NCBI GenBank assembly: GCA_000231825.2
Contig: JH720306.1
Coordinates: forward strand, 1,338,199-1,402,198
Direction of reading: 5' to 3'
Source: Tetrahymena elliotti 4EA
Taxonomy: Eukaryota > Ciliophora > Oligohymenophorea > Hymenostomatida > Tetrahymenidae
DNA: 64,000 nt
This document shows positions 30,900 through 42,569 of the stretch, one piece after another. Below the pieces are notes generated by a model. The model worked only from the letters and a program-made list of their open reading frames with translations, searched no databases and was not told the origin of the DNA. Position numbers and translations under genes: made by a program. Each line of letters starts with the position of its first letter. Within the stretch, counting starts at the first letter, position 1.

Positions 30900-32004
30900 T
30901 TGATTGATTGAGTAACCAAAATATTATAAAAAAGATTTGATGTACATACCTAAATAAATGCTCATTTCTTTTTTTAATAGTACTTTAGAGAATAATATTT
31001 TTATTTTACTAAGACTTTATTCATTTATTTAAGTATATTTATCATTAAATTTTGGATAAAACTTTAGCAATTTTTAATCGTTGATTATTTTTTTATATTT
31101 TTGATAGAGCAACCAAAATATTAGCAAAAAAGATTTGATTTAATCTAATAAATTGCAGTTATTAATTTTCTGATTCTGCTTGTTTCTTTTTTAAAAACAC
31201 TTCAGCAAATAATATTTTTATTTTACAAATACTTTATTCATTTATTTAAGTGTATTTATCATTACATTTTTAATAAAAATTTTACATTTTTTAATTGTTG
31301 ATTGTTTTTTTATATTTTAGAAATCTCTTTAAATATGCAAATATTTGAATTAAGTTTTATTTTTTGATTTCTTTTAATTTAAAATGAATTATAATTTAAT
31401 TTAACATTGAAGGTTAATAGCTATTTAAGAATATTATAGAATACCTAATCTAATCAAAAAAAATTGATGATAATAAAATAATTTGGTTTTTAACTGGAAG
31501 TATGATTTTGACTTTTAAATGAAATTTTAATGATTCTAAGAAAAAGTAATTTATTTGCTTTGAAATATTCTAATGTGTAATTAATTTCAAAATATTACAA
31601 GCATCATAGAAATTGGTTGTTGGCTCATTATACAAAATTTTAATAAATTTATAATCATTTTAATTTTCTTGATTTTAAAACTTCAAAATTTAATGAGAAT
31701 GTAATTTTAAATGATAAAATTTAGTTTAAAGAAGTAAAAAAATAATTTTTATATCCTTTTTTGAGCCAAAATAGAATCAGGTAGATAGATAGATAGTTTG
31801 TTTAAAAATAATTTTATAGAAGACTAAATTTCAAAAACATCACAAAATAGACTGCAGCAAGTATTTCATTTAAACAAAATTTGACTTTAATATCAAAAAT
31901 TTGAATAATTAGCATGATTTTAGCTACTAAGAAAGTATTTGGTGATGCGTTTATGAATTTATTGATAAGAAAATAAGTAGAAATATTTATTATATTTATT
32001 TTTC
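30900..32004. other. AT-rich intergenic DNA between convergent genes
   Basis: Contains the 200-bp tandem duplication listed separately and an (ATAG)n tract near 31780-31797. No coding-like stretch was found; a small minus-strand open frame at 31814-32008 is compositional noise overlapping the end of the thioredoxin-like gene. Confidence 0.6.
30907..31318. repeat. Imperfect 200-bp tandem duplication
   Basis: Two copies start with GAGTAACCAAAATATT (30907) and GAGCAACCAAAATATT (31107), exactly 200 bp apart. Both go on through AAAAAAGATTTGAT, then AATAATATTTTTATTTTAC, CTTTATTCATTTATTTAAGT and TTGATT-GTT/ATT-TTTTTATATTTT in the same order. Differences are scattered substitutions and short indels. 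The copies sit just after the coiled-coil gene and are non-coding. Confidence 0.85.
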
Positions 32005-32907
32005 TCATCTAGCCCATTCGTGAATTTCCTTATCGAGTTGAGTATGTTCGGCAATGTATTATTCATGGAATTCTTCGTAAGTATCCATACCATCAGGGAT
32101 ATTAAGTCCCTTAACATATTCTTTAACCTTGAAAAGCTTGTGTTCTAAGTTTCTTTCGTTTTAACCAGTTTATCTAGTCATTTCTTGGCCTAAGCATAAC
32201 AAAAGGAATTCAGGTTCACACTATTTTACATTTTCAATAATAAAGATTTCTTAATATGAGTTTGAATTATATTTTCAAAAGAAATTTAATTCTATTGCAA
32301 TTTGTTTCATGTTTAAAAGACTTTCATATAAATCATCCAACATTATAAAATTTTAGAATAATCTAATATGAAAGACTAGCTTTTTTTATAAACTTATACT
32401 TCTTTTAATATCCACTATGGCTAGTAATTTTTTGTAGAAATAATTATAAAAAATTAATATTTTATTACTCTAACGGCGAAGTAACCCTTAGCTTAGGGAG
32501 CTTTATCTATATCAATTTAGACAAATTCATATTCGAGATGACTATCAGAAAGCTTGTCGAAATCTTTATCAGCCTATTCGCAACTAAATATAAAATAGAA
32601 TAAATTTTGCTGAATAATTAATAAGAATTATCTCATATTTAAAGCGTTTATAAATGCTCCATGAAAATTTAAACTTGCAATTTTTAAACTCTTTATTTGT
32701 TCAATTAAATATAATTGATTATAAAAAATAAATCTACAGAGGATTCCAATCAGCACGGAAATATAAGCAAGCAAGCTTGGGCTTAACAGTATCAATATAT
32801 GTCTTAGCAGCCTTAAAATCGTGGAAAGCACGAACTCTTGAAAATTATGAATTTAAAGCTAAATTTAATTTTAAAACCTTAGAAGCAGATTTGCTAATAT
32901 TGAACAT
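32005..32907 (-). CDS. Thioredoxin-like protein with WNPLC in place of WCGPC, probably mitochondrial
   Basis: The first exon (ATG 32905-32907) encodes an N-terminus rich in Lys, Ser and Leu without acids until residue ~31, resembling a mitochondrial presequence. It continues into a thioredoxin beta-alpha unit, ACLYFRADWNPLC. The second half of this motif is supplied after an intron (about 32584-32737), followed by EYEFVQIDIDKAPQAKGYFA, the usual Val-Asp-(x)n-Asp-x-x-x-x-Ala strand. Thioredoxins have Trp-Cys-Gly-Pro-Cys; here the first Cys is Asn, so only one redox Cys remains and a normal dithiol cycle is unlikely. The C-terminal exon (32249-32005) adds ~80 residues ending Glu-Ile-His-Glu-Trp-Ala-Arg. 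The splice structure between 32250 and 32468 is uncertain; a middle exon beginning near 32420 fits best. The function is not known to me. Confidence 0.68.
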
Positions 32908-33827
32908 TTTATACTTTCTTTGACAATTAATTAAATCTAAAATAAATTCTTATTTTAATTTGATTAATTTTTGATTCTCCCTTCATAAATAATCTTCTTC
33001 ATTGATAATGATATACTTTTTATTTTATTTTCTTATATCTAAATACATAGATCTATCAAATATTCACTAGATATCTAAGTTCTAAAGCATTCATTCCCTC
33101 TTAATAAATATTTTCATAGTCTAAAGGAATCAAATGCTCTCATCTGAAACTCTTTTCCATTAACAAAATCTTCATTTTTAAAATATTAGAAGAAAAAAAT
33201 AAAATATATTATATTCTAGTCGTTTAAAAGTGAAAAGTGTAAATCAAACATAATTACTTTAACTTAAAATCATACATTATCAAAAACCAAATCAATATTA
33301 AACTCTCATGTTGATTGAATGCATTATTATTTGATATATTAAAATAAACTTTTGAATAATTTAATCTGATATATCAAATAGTTGAAAACAAAAAAAAAAA
33401 AATTCTTATTTAAATTCCAAATGTAAAAAACTATTTTTCAAGAAATTTTAGGCTAAAATTTTTGATATTGAATTATTTTCTTTTTAATTGTTGAGAGGTT
33501 TCAAAAATTTTGTTATCAAGCAGAACAAATAAAGTGAAAACAAAAAAATAAAAAGTTTACTTTTACATCAAATTTTAATTTAAAATAACTCTCTTAATTT
33601 GAAGATTTTAGAAGATTAAGTAATGTTGGATGTGATAAACTTCGTATTTAAATTAGTGGATAGAATCATTTTAGTATTATGCTTAAAAAATTTTCCTTAT
33701 TTTTAATAAGAAAATATTTCAAATAAAAAAATAATGTGGATTCGAAGTGGTTTATCTTAAAAATATAAAAATTTGAAAACATATTCTATGAATGAAGATA
33801 TAATATTTGAATTTAATTGCAATCTAT
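32908..33827. other. AT-rich intergenic DNA
   Basis: Promoter side of the thioredoxin-like gene and 3' flank of the VPS11 gene, both on the minus strand. No additional feature supported. Confidence 0.55.
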
Positions 33828-36800
33828 TCAAAAGTTATTTGAAGCTTGATTATTTTTGCCATTTAATATTGATTGGCTGAAAAGCCCCTTTCCTAAGTAG
33901 GAGGCTATTGTATCGAATTTATTTTCTTTTCTGCTTATATTTTCAAGGAATTGAGTCGAGTCACTAGCCTTTTCATCGAATCCTTCTTTTCTATTTAAGA
34001 TGGGCTTGAAATTGTCAGCACATTTTTCACATTCTTTTTGAGCTGAATCACCATGTAAACATTAATCGTGATAACTGTGGCCACACATGAAATGAACACG
34101 AGTTCCTGATAAATCATTTGTGCACTCTTAGCATTGTTTTTAACTGAAAATCTAATATTAATATAATTTTTAATTATAATTTTAAAACCAAAGAACCAAA
34201 TTACTTTTGCTTGAGTTTTAAGTTTCATATATTCTTCTCTGTCTTAGTTAGCTTCTTTTGTTTTTTCTTCAACAACTTGCTTATCTTTTTCAATTTAGTT
34301 TCTATCTTCTTAGAGTTTTTGTATGAAGAATTCTTTTACTATTTTAAATTCAACATTTTTATTCTTGGCAAGAATATTTAACACAAGAAGTGGAGATAGT
34401 GTGTTTAAACTTTAAATATTTTAGAGGATTTTTTAAAGCTTTTGCTCAGTCTATTCCTTTTAGTCCTTTGTAAATCTATCAGGGTGAGTGAAATACTTAA
34501 GTGCCTTTTAACAAGTAAAACATTAATTAATTAATTAATTGATAAAAGGAATTAAAATAAATTTACCTAAACCCAGAGGTTAGTCTCATCCTTATTATCC
34601 TTGCAAGTTTCAATAATTTTATCACCTTAATTAGTCATGATGTAAAAATTAAGAAGTTCTTCTTTTAGTCTCATTTCATTGTATAAATGGATGATGCCAG
34701 GTTCGAAGTTGTACATTTTAAATAGAACCAATAAATGATTCTTATCATACTTTGAGGCAAATGAAGGATTTTTGAGCAAGTCTTTAATGTATTATTCCTT
34801 TTCTTGTTTAACAGTAAGACCTTTTGAGTTTTTGCTATACAATAAAATACATATATTAGTCAAGTCTAAGAAATTTTTAGAATTAATTGTTTTACCTTGG
34901 TTCTAAATTATTTTTCTTACTTTCCAAATGGTATTTTTCAAGATAGAATTCAAACAATCTATGTAAGAGTGCTTTTTAGTTATCAAAGTGATCTATGTTA
35001 TCAGTTAAAAATTTGAGATATCTTTCCAAAAACTCATCCTTACCATTAACGAAAATATGGAAATATTTATCTGGCTCATTTAATAAATCATTATAAATTA
35101 AAGGAATATGAGATTCTTTCAAACCAAAGTAGTCTAATGCTGCTTTTTGTTCAATAGCAATATTAAATTTTTGGCTAGACTGTGAGCTCGATTACTATTT
35201 ATCATTACTTTTTCTGAGACTACGAAGCATAACAATTTTTTGAATTAATTCCAAGCATTTCTCAGGACAATTTTTCATAAGAACTTAACCAAATTCAATA
35301 ATAAACATTTCTTTCTTACTCAATTCTACCTTTTCCCTAATATAATTGATAGCTTTTTCTGTCTATACAGATTACCCTTCTTATTCCATTTCTAAAAGAA
35401 TTTCTATATATTACTCATATTAATCTTTTTATTCTGCAAGACGTAAAGCAAGATCATTTTTCTTAGCTTCTCTGCAGACCTATTAATTTTAACAATTAAT
35501 TTATCAGAATGCAATAAATAAAAAATACCTTAATAGCAGTTTCAATATCGAATAACTCAACATCATACTATTTAGAATCTTTTTTGTTTGTTAAGAACTT
35601 ATCCAACTCATCTATTTTCTTTTGCTTTACAAAACAGTTCAACAATAAGGCAGTATGATGCTTATCAGCTTGTTTTTTGTCATGAACTTCTTACAAATAT
35701 TAAATTAAATATTCAATATGAGCTACATCGAGAAACTTTCTAATGATGTATGAAGGTTCAATATAACCTATAGTTTAAATGTATTTCTTAATTGCTTCAT
35801 TATAATCACTCTAATTTTAATTAATTTAATTATTAAATATTTGTAATATATATCATTTAAATACCTTAGTGTATAAATTATCACCATGCAACCTAGATAT
35901 TTCTGCTAAAAGGGCTGGATCTGAATCTTAATTTTTAGCAAATTTCCAAGCAACATCGAATTATGATCTTTTAAAGAAATATTCAATCTTAAAGGCATTC
36001 TCCTTTTCTTTCAGTCTAATGAGTTTTTTTTGGGTACGATTGAAAGAATGTATTAAATGAATATATTCTTTTGAAGAAGAAATAACTTGAACTTATTTGT
36101 AAACAACCTTGTGAGCAATATACCTAATTTCATTAGAAAAATTTAATTAATAAATAAGTAAATCAAAATTGATAAAATCACTAGTTCAAAGTATCTAAGA
36201 TAATTATTTAGAAGTCTTCTCCTTATCTAGAAAGTATGATCAAGTAATTGGTTGAGTGACTTTTAATTAACTATTTTAAAGATTTATAATTTTAACTAAG
36301 CTGATGATTCAATTTATTTTACTTATTTTTCATATTTATCATCTTCAAGTCTTATATCATTCTAATTTAAATGCTTATTAATATCAAATTCCATCACAAC
36401 AGAAGGGTTTGCTTTGGTGCAACCAATTAAAGTACCTCTACTTGTTATGTCAAACAAGGTTCCTAGATTTTATATTAAATTTTATTAAAATATTTCTCAA
36501 TAAAATAGCTTAATCAATATCTTTTATATGCAATATCAGCTTTTCTGATAAGAGAGAGATCCAATAAATTAGGTTCTTTTCTTTTCTTTTGCCAGCTTTC
36601 CAAATTTTTTTATTTTATTGTAAACTAAAATTTTTAAAATCCTTTACCTCCTGATACACTAAGTGCTACCTTTTTATTGCATTTTTACCAACACTAAACA
36701 GCGTCATCAGTAGTTATGAATAAGTTTAAGTTTCCATCAATACGAGAAAAAAATAGCTATCTAATTGGTGAGTTATGTGGCTTTAAAGTTAATTCTTTGT

Positions 36801-37455
36801 AAGAGAAATTTCCCTTATCTTGTTTTGATTATTAAATGATAACGCTTCCATCATTAAAACCAAGAGCAATACCTTAAATATCTTCAGTAATACAAAATGC
36901 ATTACAATCCTTCATTTAAGCATCCTTACTAGCTATCAAAGTAAACTTTGGGGCTATTTTTGGAAAAATTCATTACAAAATAAGATTAAAACACATTTTT
37001 CATCAAAAATAAAAAGAAAAATGAAAGGATTTTTAATTGAATCTAAAATCTAATTTAAAATTTGAAACTAAAAATTTACTTTTCATTAAAACTTTATCTT
37101 TAACACTAGTATCATAAAACTTTAATTGTGATTATGCATTTTATTCAGAATCTAAACCATGGGCAATCAAATAATTTTTAGCACTATATATTGAATAAAG
37201 TTAAGCTTAAAAGGGTGTAAATGTATCAGGTTAATTGCCATCTTCATGAATAATAACCAATTTAGTTTATCTTGAAGCTAAAAAAAGTCTTTAGTTAATA
37301 TATTCTATTTTAGATATTTCATTTTGGTCTATGAATGGCTAAAGAAGAGGTTTATTCTTATCTTCAACTTCTTTTTCATCAAAGAAAGTGAATTTCTTCA
37401 ACTATTCTTGCTTTGGCTTATTCTAATTAGCTTATTACTATGCTTGATTTTGCAT
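33828..37455 (-). CDS. VPS11: VPS11, HOPS/CORVET tethering-complex core subunit
   Basis: Minus-strand gene with several short introns (for example near 34150-34205, 34517-34567, 35820-35865, 36970-37080); about 1,000 residues. The N-terminus has Lys-Lys-Phe-Thr-Phe-Phe-Asp-Glu-Lys, matching the opening Trp-Arg-x-Phe-x-Phe-Phe-Asp of VPS11, and leads into a beta-propeller-like region. The middle is helical repeat sequence expected for the alpha-solenoid. The C-terminus carries a RING-H2-type finger, CQECTNDLSGTRVHFMCGHS followed by YHDQCL and a CEKC pair (about 34020-34140). The Val-His-Phe-x-Cys-Gly-His-Ser-(Tyr/Phe)-His signature is specific to VPS11. After it come Phe-Asp-Thr-Ile-Ala-Ser-Tyr-Leu-Gly-Lys-Gly, another VPS11 tail motif. 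Predicted role: membrane tethering at endosomes, phagosomes and lysosomes. ATG 37453-37455 is the first in frame and is followed by a short Gln-rich leader. Confidence 0.93.
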
Positions 37456-38613
37456 TTTTCACTCTTTAATTAATGACCTTGTTCTATCTTGTACTTTCTT
37501 AAAAATAAAAATACTTAATATTTTTTAAGAGACTATTTCAAATCAAAAACTTTTGATTATTAAAAATTTATCAAAGGAATGCCTTTATAATAAATAAATA
37601 ATTAATTAATAAGTGAAGTTTTGCGTGGATATCAAAAACTAAATCTTATCATTTACAATATCTAAATTTTGAAATAGATTTCTTTAAATTTGTAAATTAA
37701 CAAAAATTAAATTATTTTATTTTGATTCTTTAACAAAAAATATTTATCTATCAATTTTTAATAATATTTTGAGTGAAAAATAAATACAATAAATTACCAA
37801 AAAATATTTAAGATTATTAAATTTTAATAAGTTAGAAAAAAATATTTATTTTAAATGATTTAGCTAAAATCTAAATTATTGATTTTATTAATATTAATAT
37901 GCATATCATATTTTTTTCTATATTAGAAATTTCTTATTTTTAGTTTGATTAAATAATTAAGATATTAAAATATTTAAATGCTTTTTCAATTCAAGGTTTA
38001 GATCAGATTAAATAATTACAAAAATTAGATTAGATTTATCTACCAATATTATTTCTTTAATTCTTCCAATTATTCATTTTTTCATTTTAAGAGAAATGTG
38101 TTTGTTAATTGTAAAATAATTTAAAAATTCAAAATATTTTGAAGCTCTTCTAATTCTTTATAAAAATATTGCAATTTTAATAAAAATCCATTAAAATAAA
38201 TTTATTTAATTTAACTTAATTGATTAAAATAATTAATAAATAAAAGTGATGAAGATTATTGAATTTAGTCAAATTAAAAAAGCTAAAATTTAAAAAATAG
38301 ATTAGATTTTCAATAAATAAATTTATCAATTTACTTTTTTAAATCTAATATTTTAAATGAAAACTTGAGAAATGTTCTATCAAATTTTTTAGAATAATCT
38401 AATTTTAAATACTGCTAATACGGTGATGAGGTAATTAATATTCTGATTTTATAATGTGATTGATTGCTAACATCCTTATTCTTAGATTGTTAAAAAATTA
38501 TCTCAAGCAGTATCATAAAAACTTAATTAACTAAAAAAATTAATAACTTTATTTAAATAAGTAAAAAGCCAAAATCTACGTCATAATCACTTTCTCTAAA
38601 ATCAATTCAAAAC
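37456..38613. other. AT-rich intergenic DNA between divergent genes
   Basis: Shared upstream region of VPS11 (minus) and the MUL1-like gene (plus). Very A+T rich; promoters are presumably here but no specific site is recognizable. Confidence 0.55.
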
Positions 38614-39837
38614 ATGGAAATTATAGGATATGGAGGGCTATTCCTCTCCATGGGTGTAACAATTGGACAGTTTTTGAAAAATTATGCAATGCTTAACTTA
38701 AAATACAAAAGATTAGAGTAATTATAAGTATCAACACCTTAATAGCTAGTTGATGAAATAGAAAAGGAGTTATAGTAGAGTTTGGTTGCTAGCAATATAA
38801 GTTTCATTAGAAAAAACTAAGTGTTCATTGAAGGTGTTATATCATCTAATAGTCTTGTCAAATCTGTTTTAGTGCAAGGCTTAGAAGTTTTGTTTTCACT
38901 CTTTTATCGAAAATAATTATATACAAGGAGAGAGTTTTCAAAAAATGCTTTTTTTCCTTTGCTACTTCCTGATGCTATAAGAGGAGATGAAAAATTAGCA
39001 TCTAATTTAATTTTAAAAGACTATGAAAGTCCTCAAGTATGCGATATATAAAAAAAACGTAACACAAACATTTAAGGTAAATAAGCAAACTAAAAGCTAA
39101 CATTTAAGAATGTGTTAACTTATTTTATTAAATTAAAGCTGCACTTGAATTACTTCAGATGAAAGCTCATCTAATTAAGAGAGGAGTTTTATCAAATATA
39201 TTACATTCTGTGATAGATTTCCTGAAGCTACTTTAGACAATAACATATCTGAGACTAAATTATTTAAAAAAAAAAGTAATTAGAATATTAAATATTCTAT
39301 TTGATAAAGCTTTTAATATTTTTTTAGGGAACGTATGAAGGGTATTTAGATATAGAGATGGGTTTGAAAAACAATAGTCTTGTTACTATATTTGGAGATA
39401 TTATTTATGATGTAAGAAATAAAAAGCTAGTTATGGAGAATCCCCTATACATTTTAAAAGACAAGGAATAATTATTAAAGCTTCTTTAAAAAAGATTGAT
39501 GTAAAGAAGAATATTCATTTTAATTCTATCCATACCTTTCTTGATAGGAGGATTTATGTTCCTTAAAAAATTGATAGAAGTCGTACAAAAGTATATTTAA
39601 ATCAAAAGAGATAGACTAATTACTCACCTTAGAGAAAAAATGGATCTGATTGCTTAGGATAAAAATATTGGAGACAATTAAAAATGTAATATTTGCTATT
39701 CTAACTTAAGAAACATAATTTTAAAACCTTGTTTGCATATGTGTCTTTGCTATAGTTGTCTCAAAAGAATAAAAAAACAAGAATGTCCTATTTGCAAAGC
39801 AGAAATCATCAGCTATATAGAATTATTCCTTAAATGA
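38614..39837 (+). CDS. MUL1/MAPL-like membrane RING E3 ligase
   Basis: Three exons (38614-39076, 39139-39275, 39328-39837), 369 residues. An N-terminal hydrophobic segment (GGLFLSMGVTIGQFLKNYA) is followed by a region matching the BAM/GIDE domain of MUL1, including Phe-Ile-Glu-Gly-Val-Ile near residue 85 and later NNSLVTIFGDIIYDVRNKKL, where MUL1 has a Gly-x-x-Leu-Thr-Gly-x-Gly-Glu-Leu block. A second hydrophobic segment (IFILILSIPFLIGGFMFL) precedes a C-terminal RING: CNICYSNLRNIILKPCLHMC, Leu-Cys-Tyr-Ser-Cys, then Cys-Pro-Ile-Cys. This C3HC4 finger with the metal-binding His in Pro-Cys-Leu-His is like MUL1/MAPL and cIAP RINGs. Predicted: two-pass organelle membrane ligase, probably mitochondrial or peroxisomal, with the RING facing the cytosol. 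Exon 2 reading was chosen because only it keeps both junctions in frame. Confidence 0.85.
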
Positions 39838-40350
39838 AAAATAATCTTTTTACAAGTATAAACGTGTCAGATAATTAATGAGATTATGAGCTAGTTTGTT
39901 ATATTGTTGATTTACTGATGAAGCATCTTTTAATAAATATACATATTTATAATTATAAAGCTAGCTTTAATATATTTATAGAAAATAGTAAATTTAGATG
40001 GATTTTAGTGACTAAGAAAACTAAGAAAAAATGTAAATAAAATAAGAAATATTTAATAAAAGAAATAGAAATAATAAAGATTATTTTATTTAAAAAATAT
40101 ACTAAAAACTACTCTCTTATGCATTACTTTATATTAAAATTTTATTTTTTATATTGTATTCAATTTCATTTTTTTACCTCTTCTTTTTCTCATTTTTAAA
40201 TTTCTATCTACTTGCTTTTCTATCAAACTTTTATTGATCTATTTTACTCTTTTTATAAGCTAAATAGCTATTTAGATATTGTAAAATAGCCAATCAATAA
40301 TTATATTTATTACAAATATCTTTTCAATTAAAAAATCAATTAAATATAAA
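39838..40350. other. AT-rich spacer
   Basis: 3' flank of the MUL1-like gene and 5' flank of the next plus-strand gene. Nothing else seen. Confidence 0.5.
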
Positions 40351-41347
40351 ATGGATTCACAAGACGATGGCTCACAAGAGGTATGATAATGAATTAGAAA
40401 TAACAAGCTAATAATATTAATAATTAAGGTTTATATGAGTGATGAAGATGAGAGAGATAAAGAATAATAGTAGAATAATGCCATAGAGGATTTTGTTTTT
40501 GAAAATAGGAGAATTACCAGAGGGAGAAATTTGTAAAAAAATAAAGTGTAAGATAAAAAAGAAGAGCCTATAAAAACTCAAGATAAAAAACAAACTCAGA
40601 AAAGTACCAGAAAAAAGTCCTCTTAAAAAATGGAGGAAGAAGAGATAAATGACAATACAAGTTAAGAATAAAAAAGCATTAAAAATAAGCGTAATCAGTC
40701 TACTAGAAGCAGAAACTCTACAAAAAAAAGTACCAGTAAACAAGATATGGTAGATGAGTAAGAAGAGTTAGTGAATAGTAGTACTCAAAATATGAAAGAA
40801 GAATAAGAAAGCAGTGAGAGGTAAATTGCTAATTTTAACTAAAAACACGTGAATTAATAAATATTTAGTGATTTCTAGGAAGAAAGCTCTGAAGAAGAAG
40901 AAGAAGCATCAAACAAAGGTAAAAAGCTAACATAAAAAAAATAATCAAAAGAAAATGGAGAAAAAAAAGAAAAAATAAAAAAATAAATTTAAAATGAAAG
41001 AAAGAAGTAAAAGAAAAGTATAAATGAAAAATTACTGAATGAATATTCTACAATCATATTTGATGCACTTAAAGACATTAATGAAAATAAAATTACAATC
41101 ATTAGCTTAAGAAAGGCAGCTAATAATCTATAGCTCACTAATATTTCAGATGAATAGATCATTGTAAGAAATTGATAAAATAATTTGTAAATTAAAACTA
41201 TTCTTAACATTTAAAAAAAAGGAAATGATTAATGTGATGAATGAAAATCTATATAAAGAAGATGTTGATGAAACACTTCTAATACAAGAACTTAATAAAG
41301 AAAATCTAGTTGAGATCATTAAAGAGTCAAATTTTAAATTTAATTGA
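40351..41347 (+). CDS. Acidic/basic low-complexity protein with centrin-like C-terminal region
   Basis: Four exons (40351-40380, 40429-40820, 40869-41163, 41222-41347), 280 residues. The first ~200 residues alternate acidic blocks (Glu-Glu-Ser-Ser-Glu-Glu-Glu-Glu-Glu) with Lys/Gln/Ser/Thr/Arg-rich blocks and look disordered. The last ~85 residues resemble the second half of centrin/calmodulin: Ile-Phe-Asp-Ala-Leu-Lys-Asp, then KITIISLRKAANNLQLTNIS, then Asp-Glu-Gln-Ile-Ile-Glu-Met-Ile. This parallels Phe-x-x-Leu-(x)n-Ala-x-x-Leu-Gly-x-x-(x)-Asp-x-Glu-(x)-x-x-Met-Ile of centrins. The loops lack the Asp-x-Asp-x-Asp/Asn Ca2+ ligands, so Ca2+ binding is unlikely. The relation to EF-hands is a motif-level inference. 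A large antisense ORF at 40417-40743 is only its shadow. Confidence 0.72.
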
Positions 41348-42569
41348 TCAAACTATATTTTAATTTTATTTTGTAATAATTTTCTTAAAGTAGTTAAAAT
41401 ATTTTTGAATTCATTCTTATTATTAATATTCAAAAGATAATTAGTTCTTTCTTTATTAAAGAGATGTAAATTTTTATTTTATAAAAGTAAAGAGTTTTTT
41501 TTGTATTTGGAACAAAAAATATTAATTTGATAAAAAATAAATTGTTTTGTTTTAAAGAATTAGTTTTTGATTATTTATAATCAAATGTAAATTGAGTTTC
41601 TAATATTTAATTTATTCAAATGTTAATTCAGTAACTAAACATTATTTAAAAATCTATTCATAATGAATTATATTTTATTCAATTAGATGAGAGTGTTTCG
41701 TAATTTTAATTTCAAGTATTTCCAAAATAAAGTTATTAACTTTAATAATTTAAAGATTTCTTTAAAAAAGCCTTAAAAAGATATTTGTAGAAATTGAAAT
41801 GAAAAGATATTATTATGAATTATTTTTAAATAATTTGTATGGTTTTATTTCATTCTGTGTTGTATTAAATTTCATAGATCCAATAATGTGACAAATTTAA
41901 ATTTTCTTCTCTTATTGATAATAAGCATACTATCTTTTGAGTAATAGTTTAGAAATTTATTAAAGATATAATCTATTTAACAACTTACTAACCCTTATCA
42001 TAGAAATATTAAACAATTAAAAAAAGAATTTTCACTAGATAAGCTGTTTAAAATTAAAAAATATTTTTGATAATATGTTTGATATTCATGTTCAGAAGAA
42101 ATTAAGATTAGAAATAATAATTTTAAAATTTTATAATATTGGATAATATATGAAATAAATTTTAAATAAAAATGGGATGAGAAAGAATAGAAAATCTGTA
42201 ATAAAAAAAATAAATTATAAAAATAGATTAAATAAAGAATCATGAATAGTAAATTAGAAATATAACATGAAATCAATCATAAGGTATTTTTATTTTTCAT
42301 TTCATTTTTGAATTTGTGGGGATATAATATTTAAAAATAATCTGATCACATAAATAATACTGATTAAATGAAAATTTAAATTTTGATCTAATAAATTAAA
42401 ATATCTTGTTAAAAATCAAAAAGATAATTTCAAATAAAAGTTATACAAAACAAGTAAGTAAGTAGGTGTTTGGCTTTGCCATCTTAACTAGCTCTTAAAA
42501 TATTTTAGTATACTAAATAGGTTGTTAAATAGATAAACTCAATAATAACAAAGAATATCATTCAATAAA
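41348..42569. other. AT-rich intergenic DNA
   Basis: Very A+T rich with a short (AAGT)n run near 42451-42465. The 92-codon minus-strand ORF at 41998-42276 has only Phe/Leu/Ile/Tyr-type AT-driven composition and is not supported. Confidence 0.55.

Noticed and set aside
33995..34228. 77-codon ORF
   Set aside because: Lies in a wrong frame of the VPS11 RING exon and an adjacent intron.
40417..40743. 108-codon minus-strand ORF rich in Phe, Leu and Ile
   Set aside because: Antisense shadow of exon 2 of the plus-strand gene at 40351; Lys/Glu-rich coding DNA reads as Phe/Leu on the other strand.
41998..42276. 92-codon hydrophobic minus-strand ORF
   Set aside because: Pure AT-driven Phe/Leu/Ile/Tyr composition in low-G+C intergenic DNA, no coding signature or homology.
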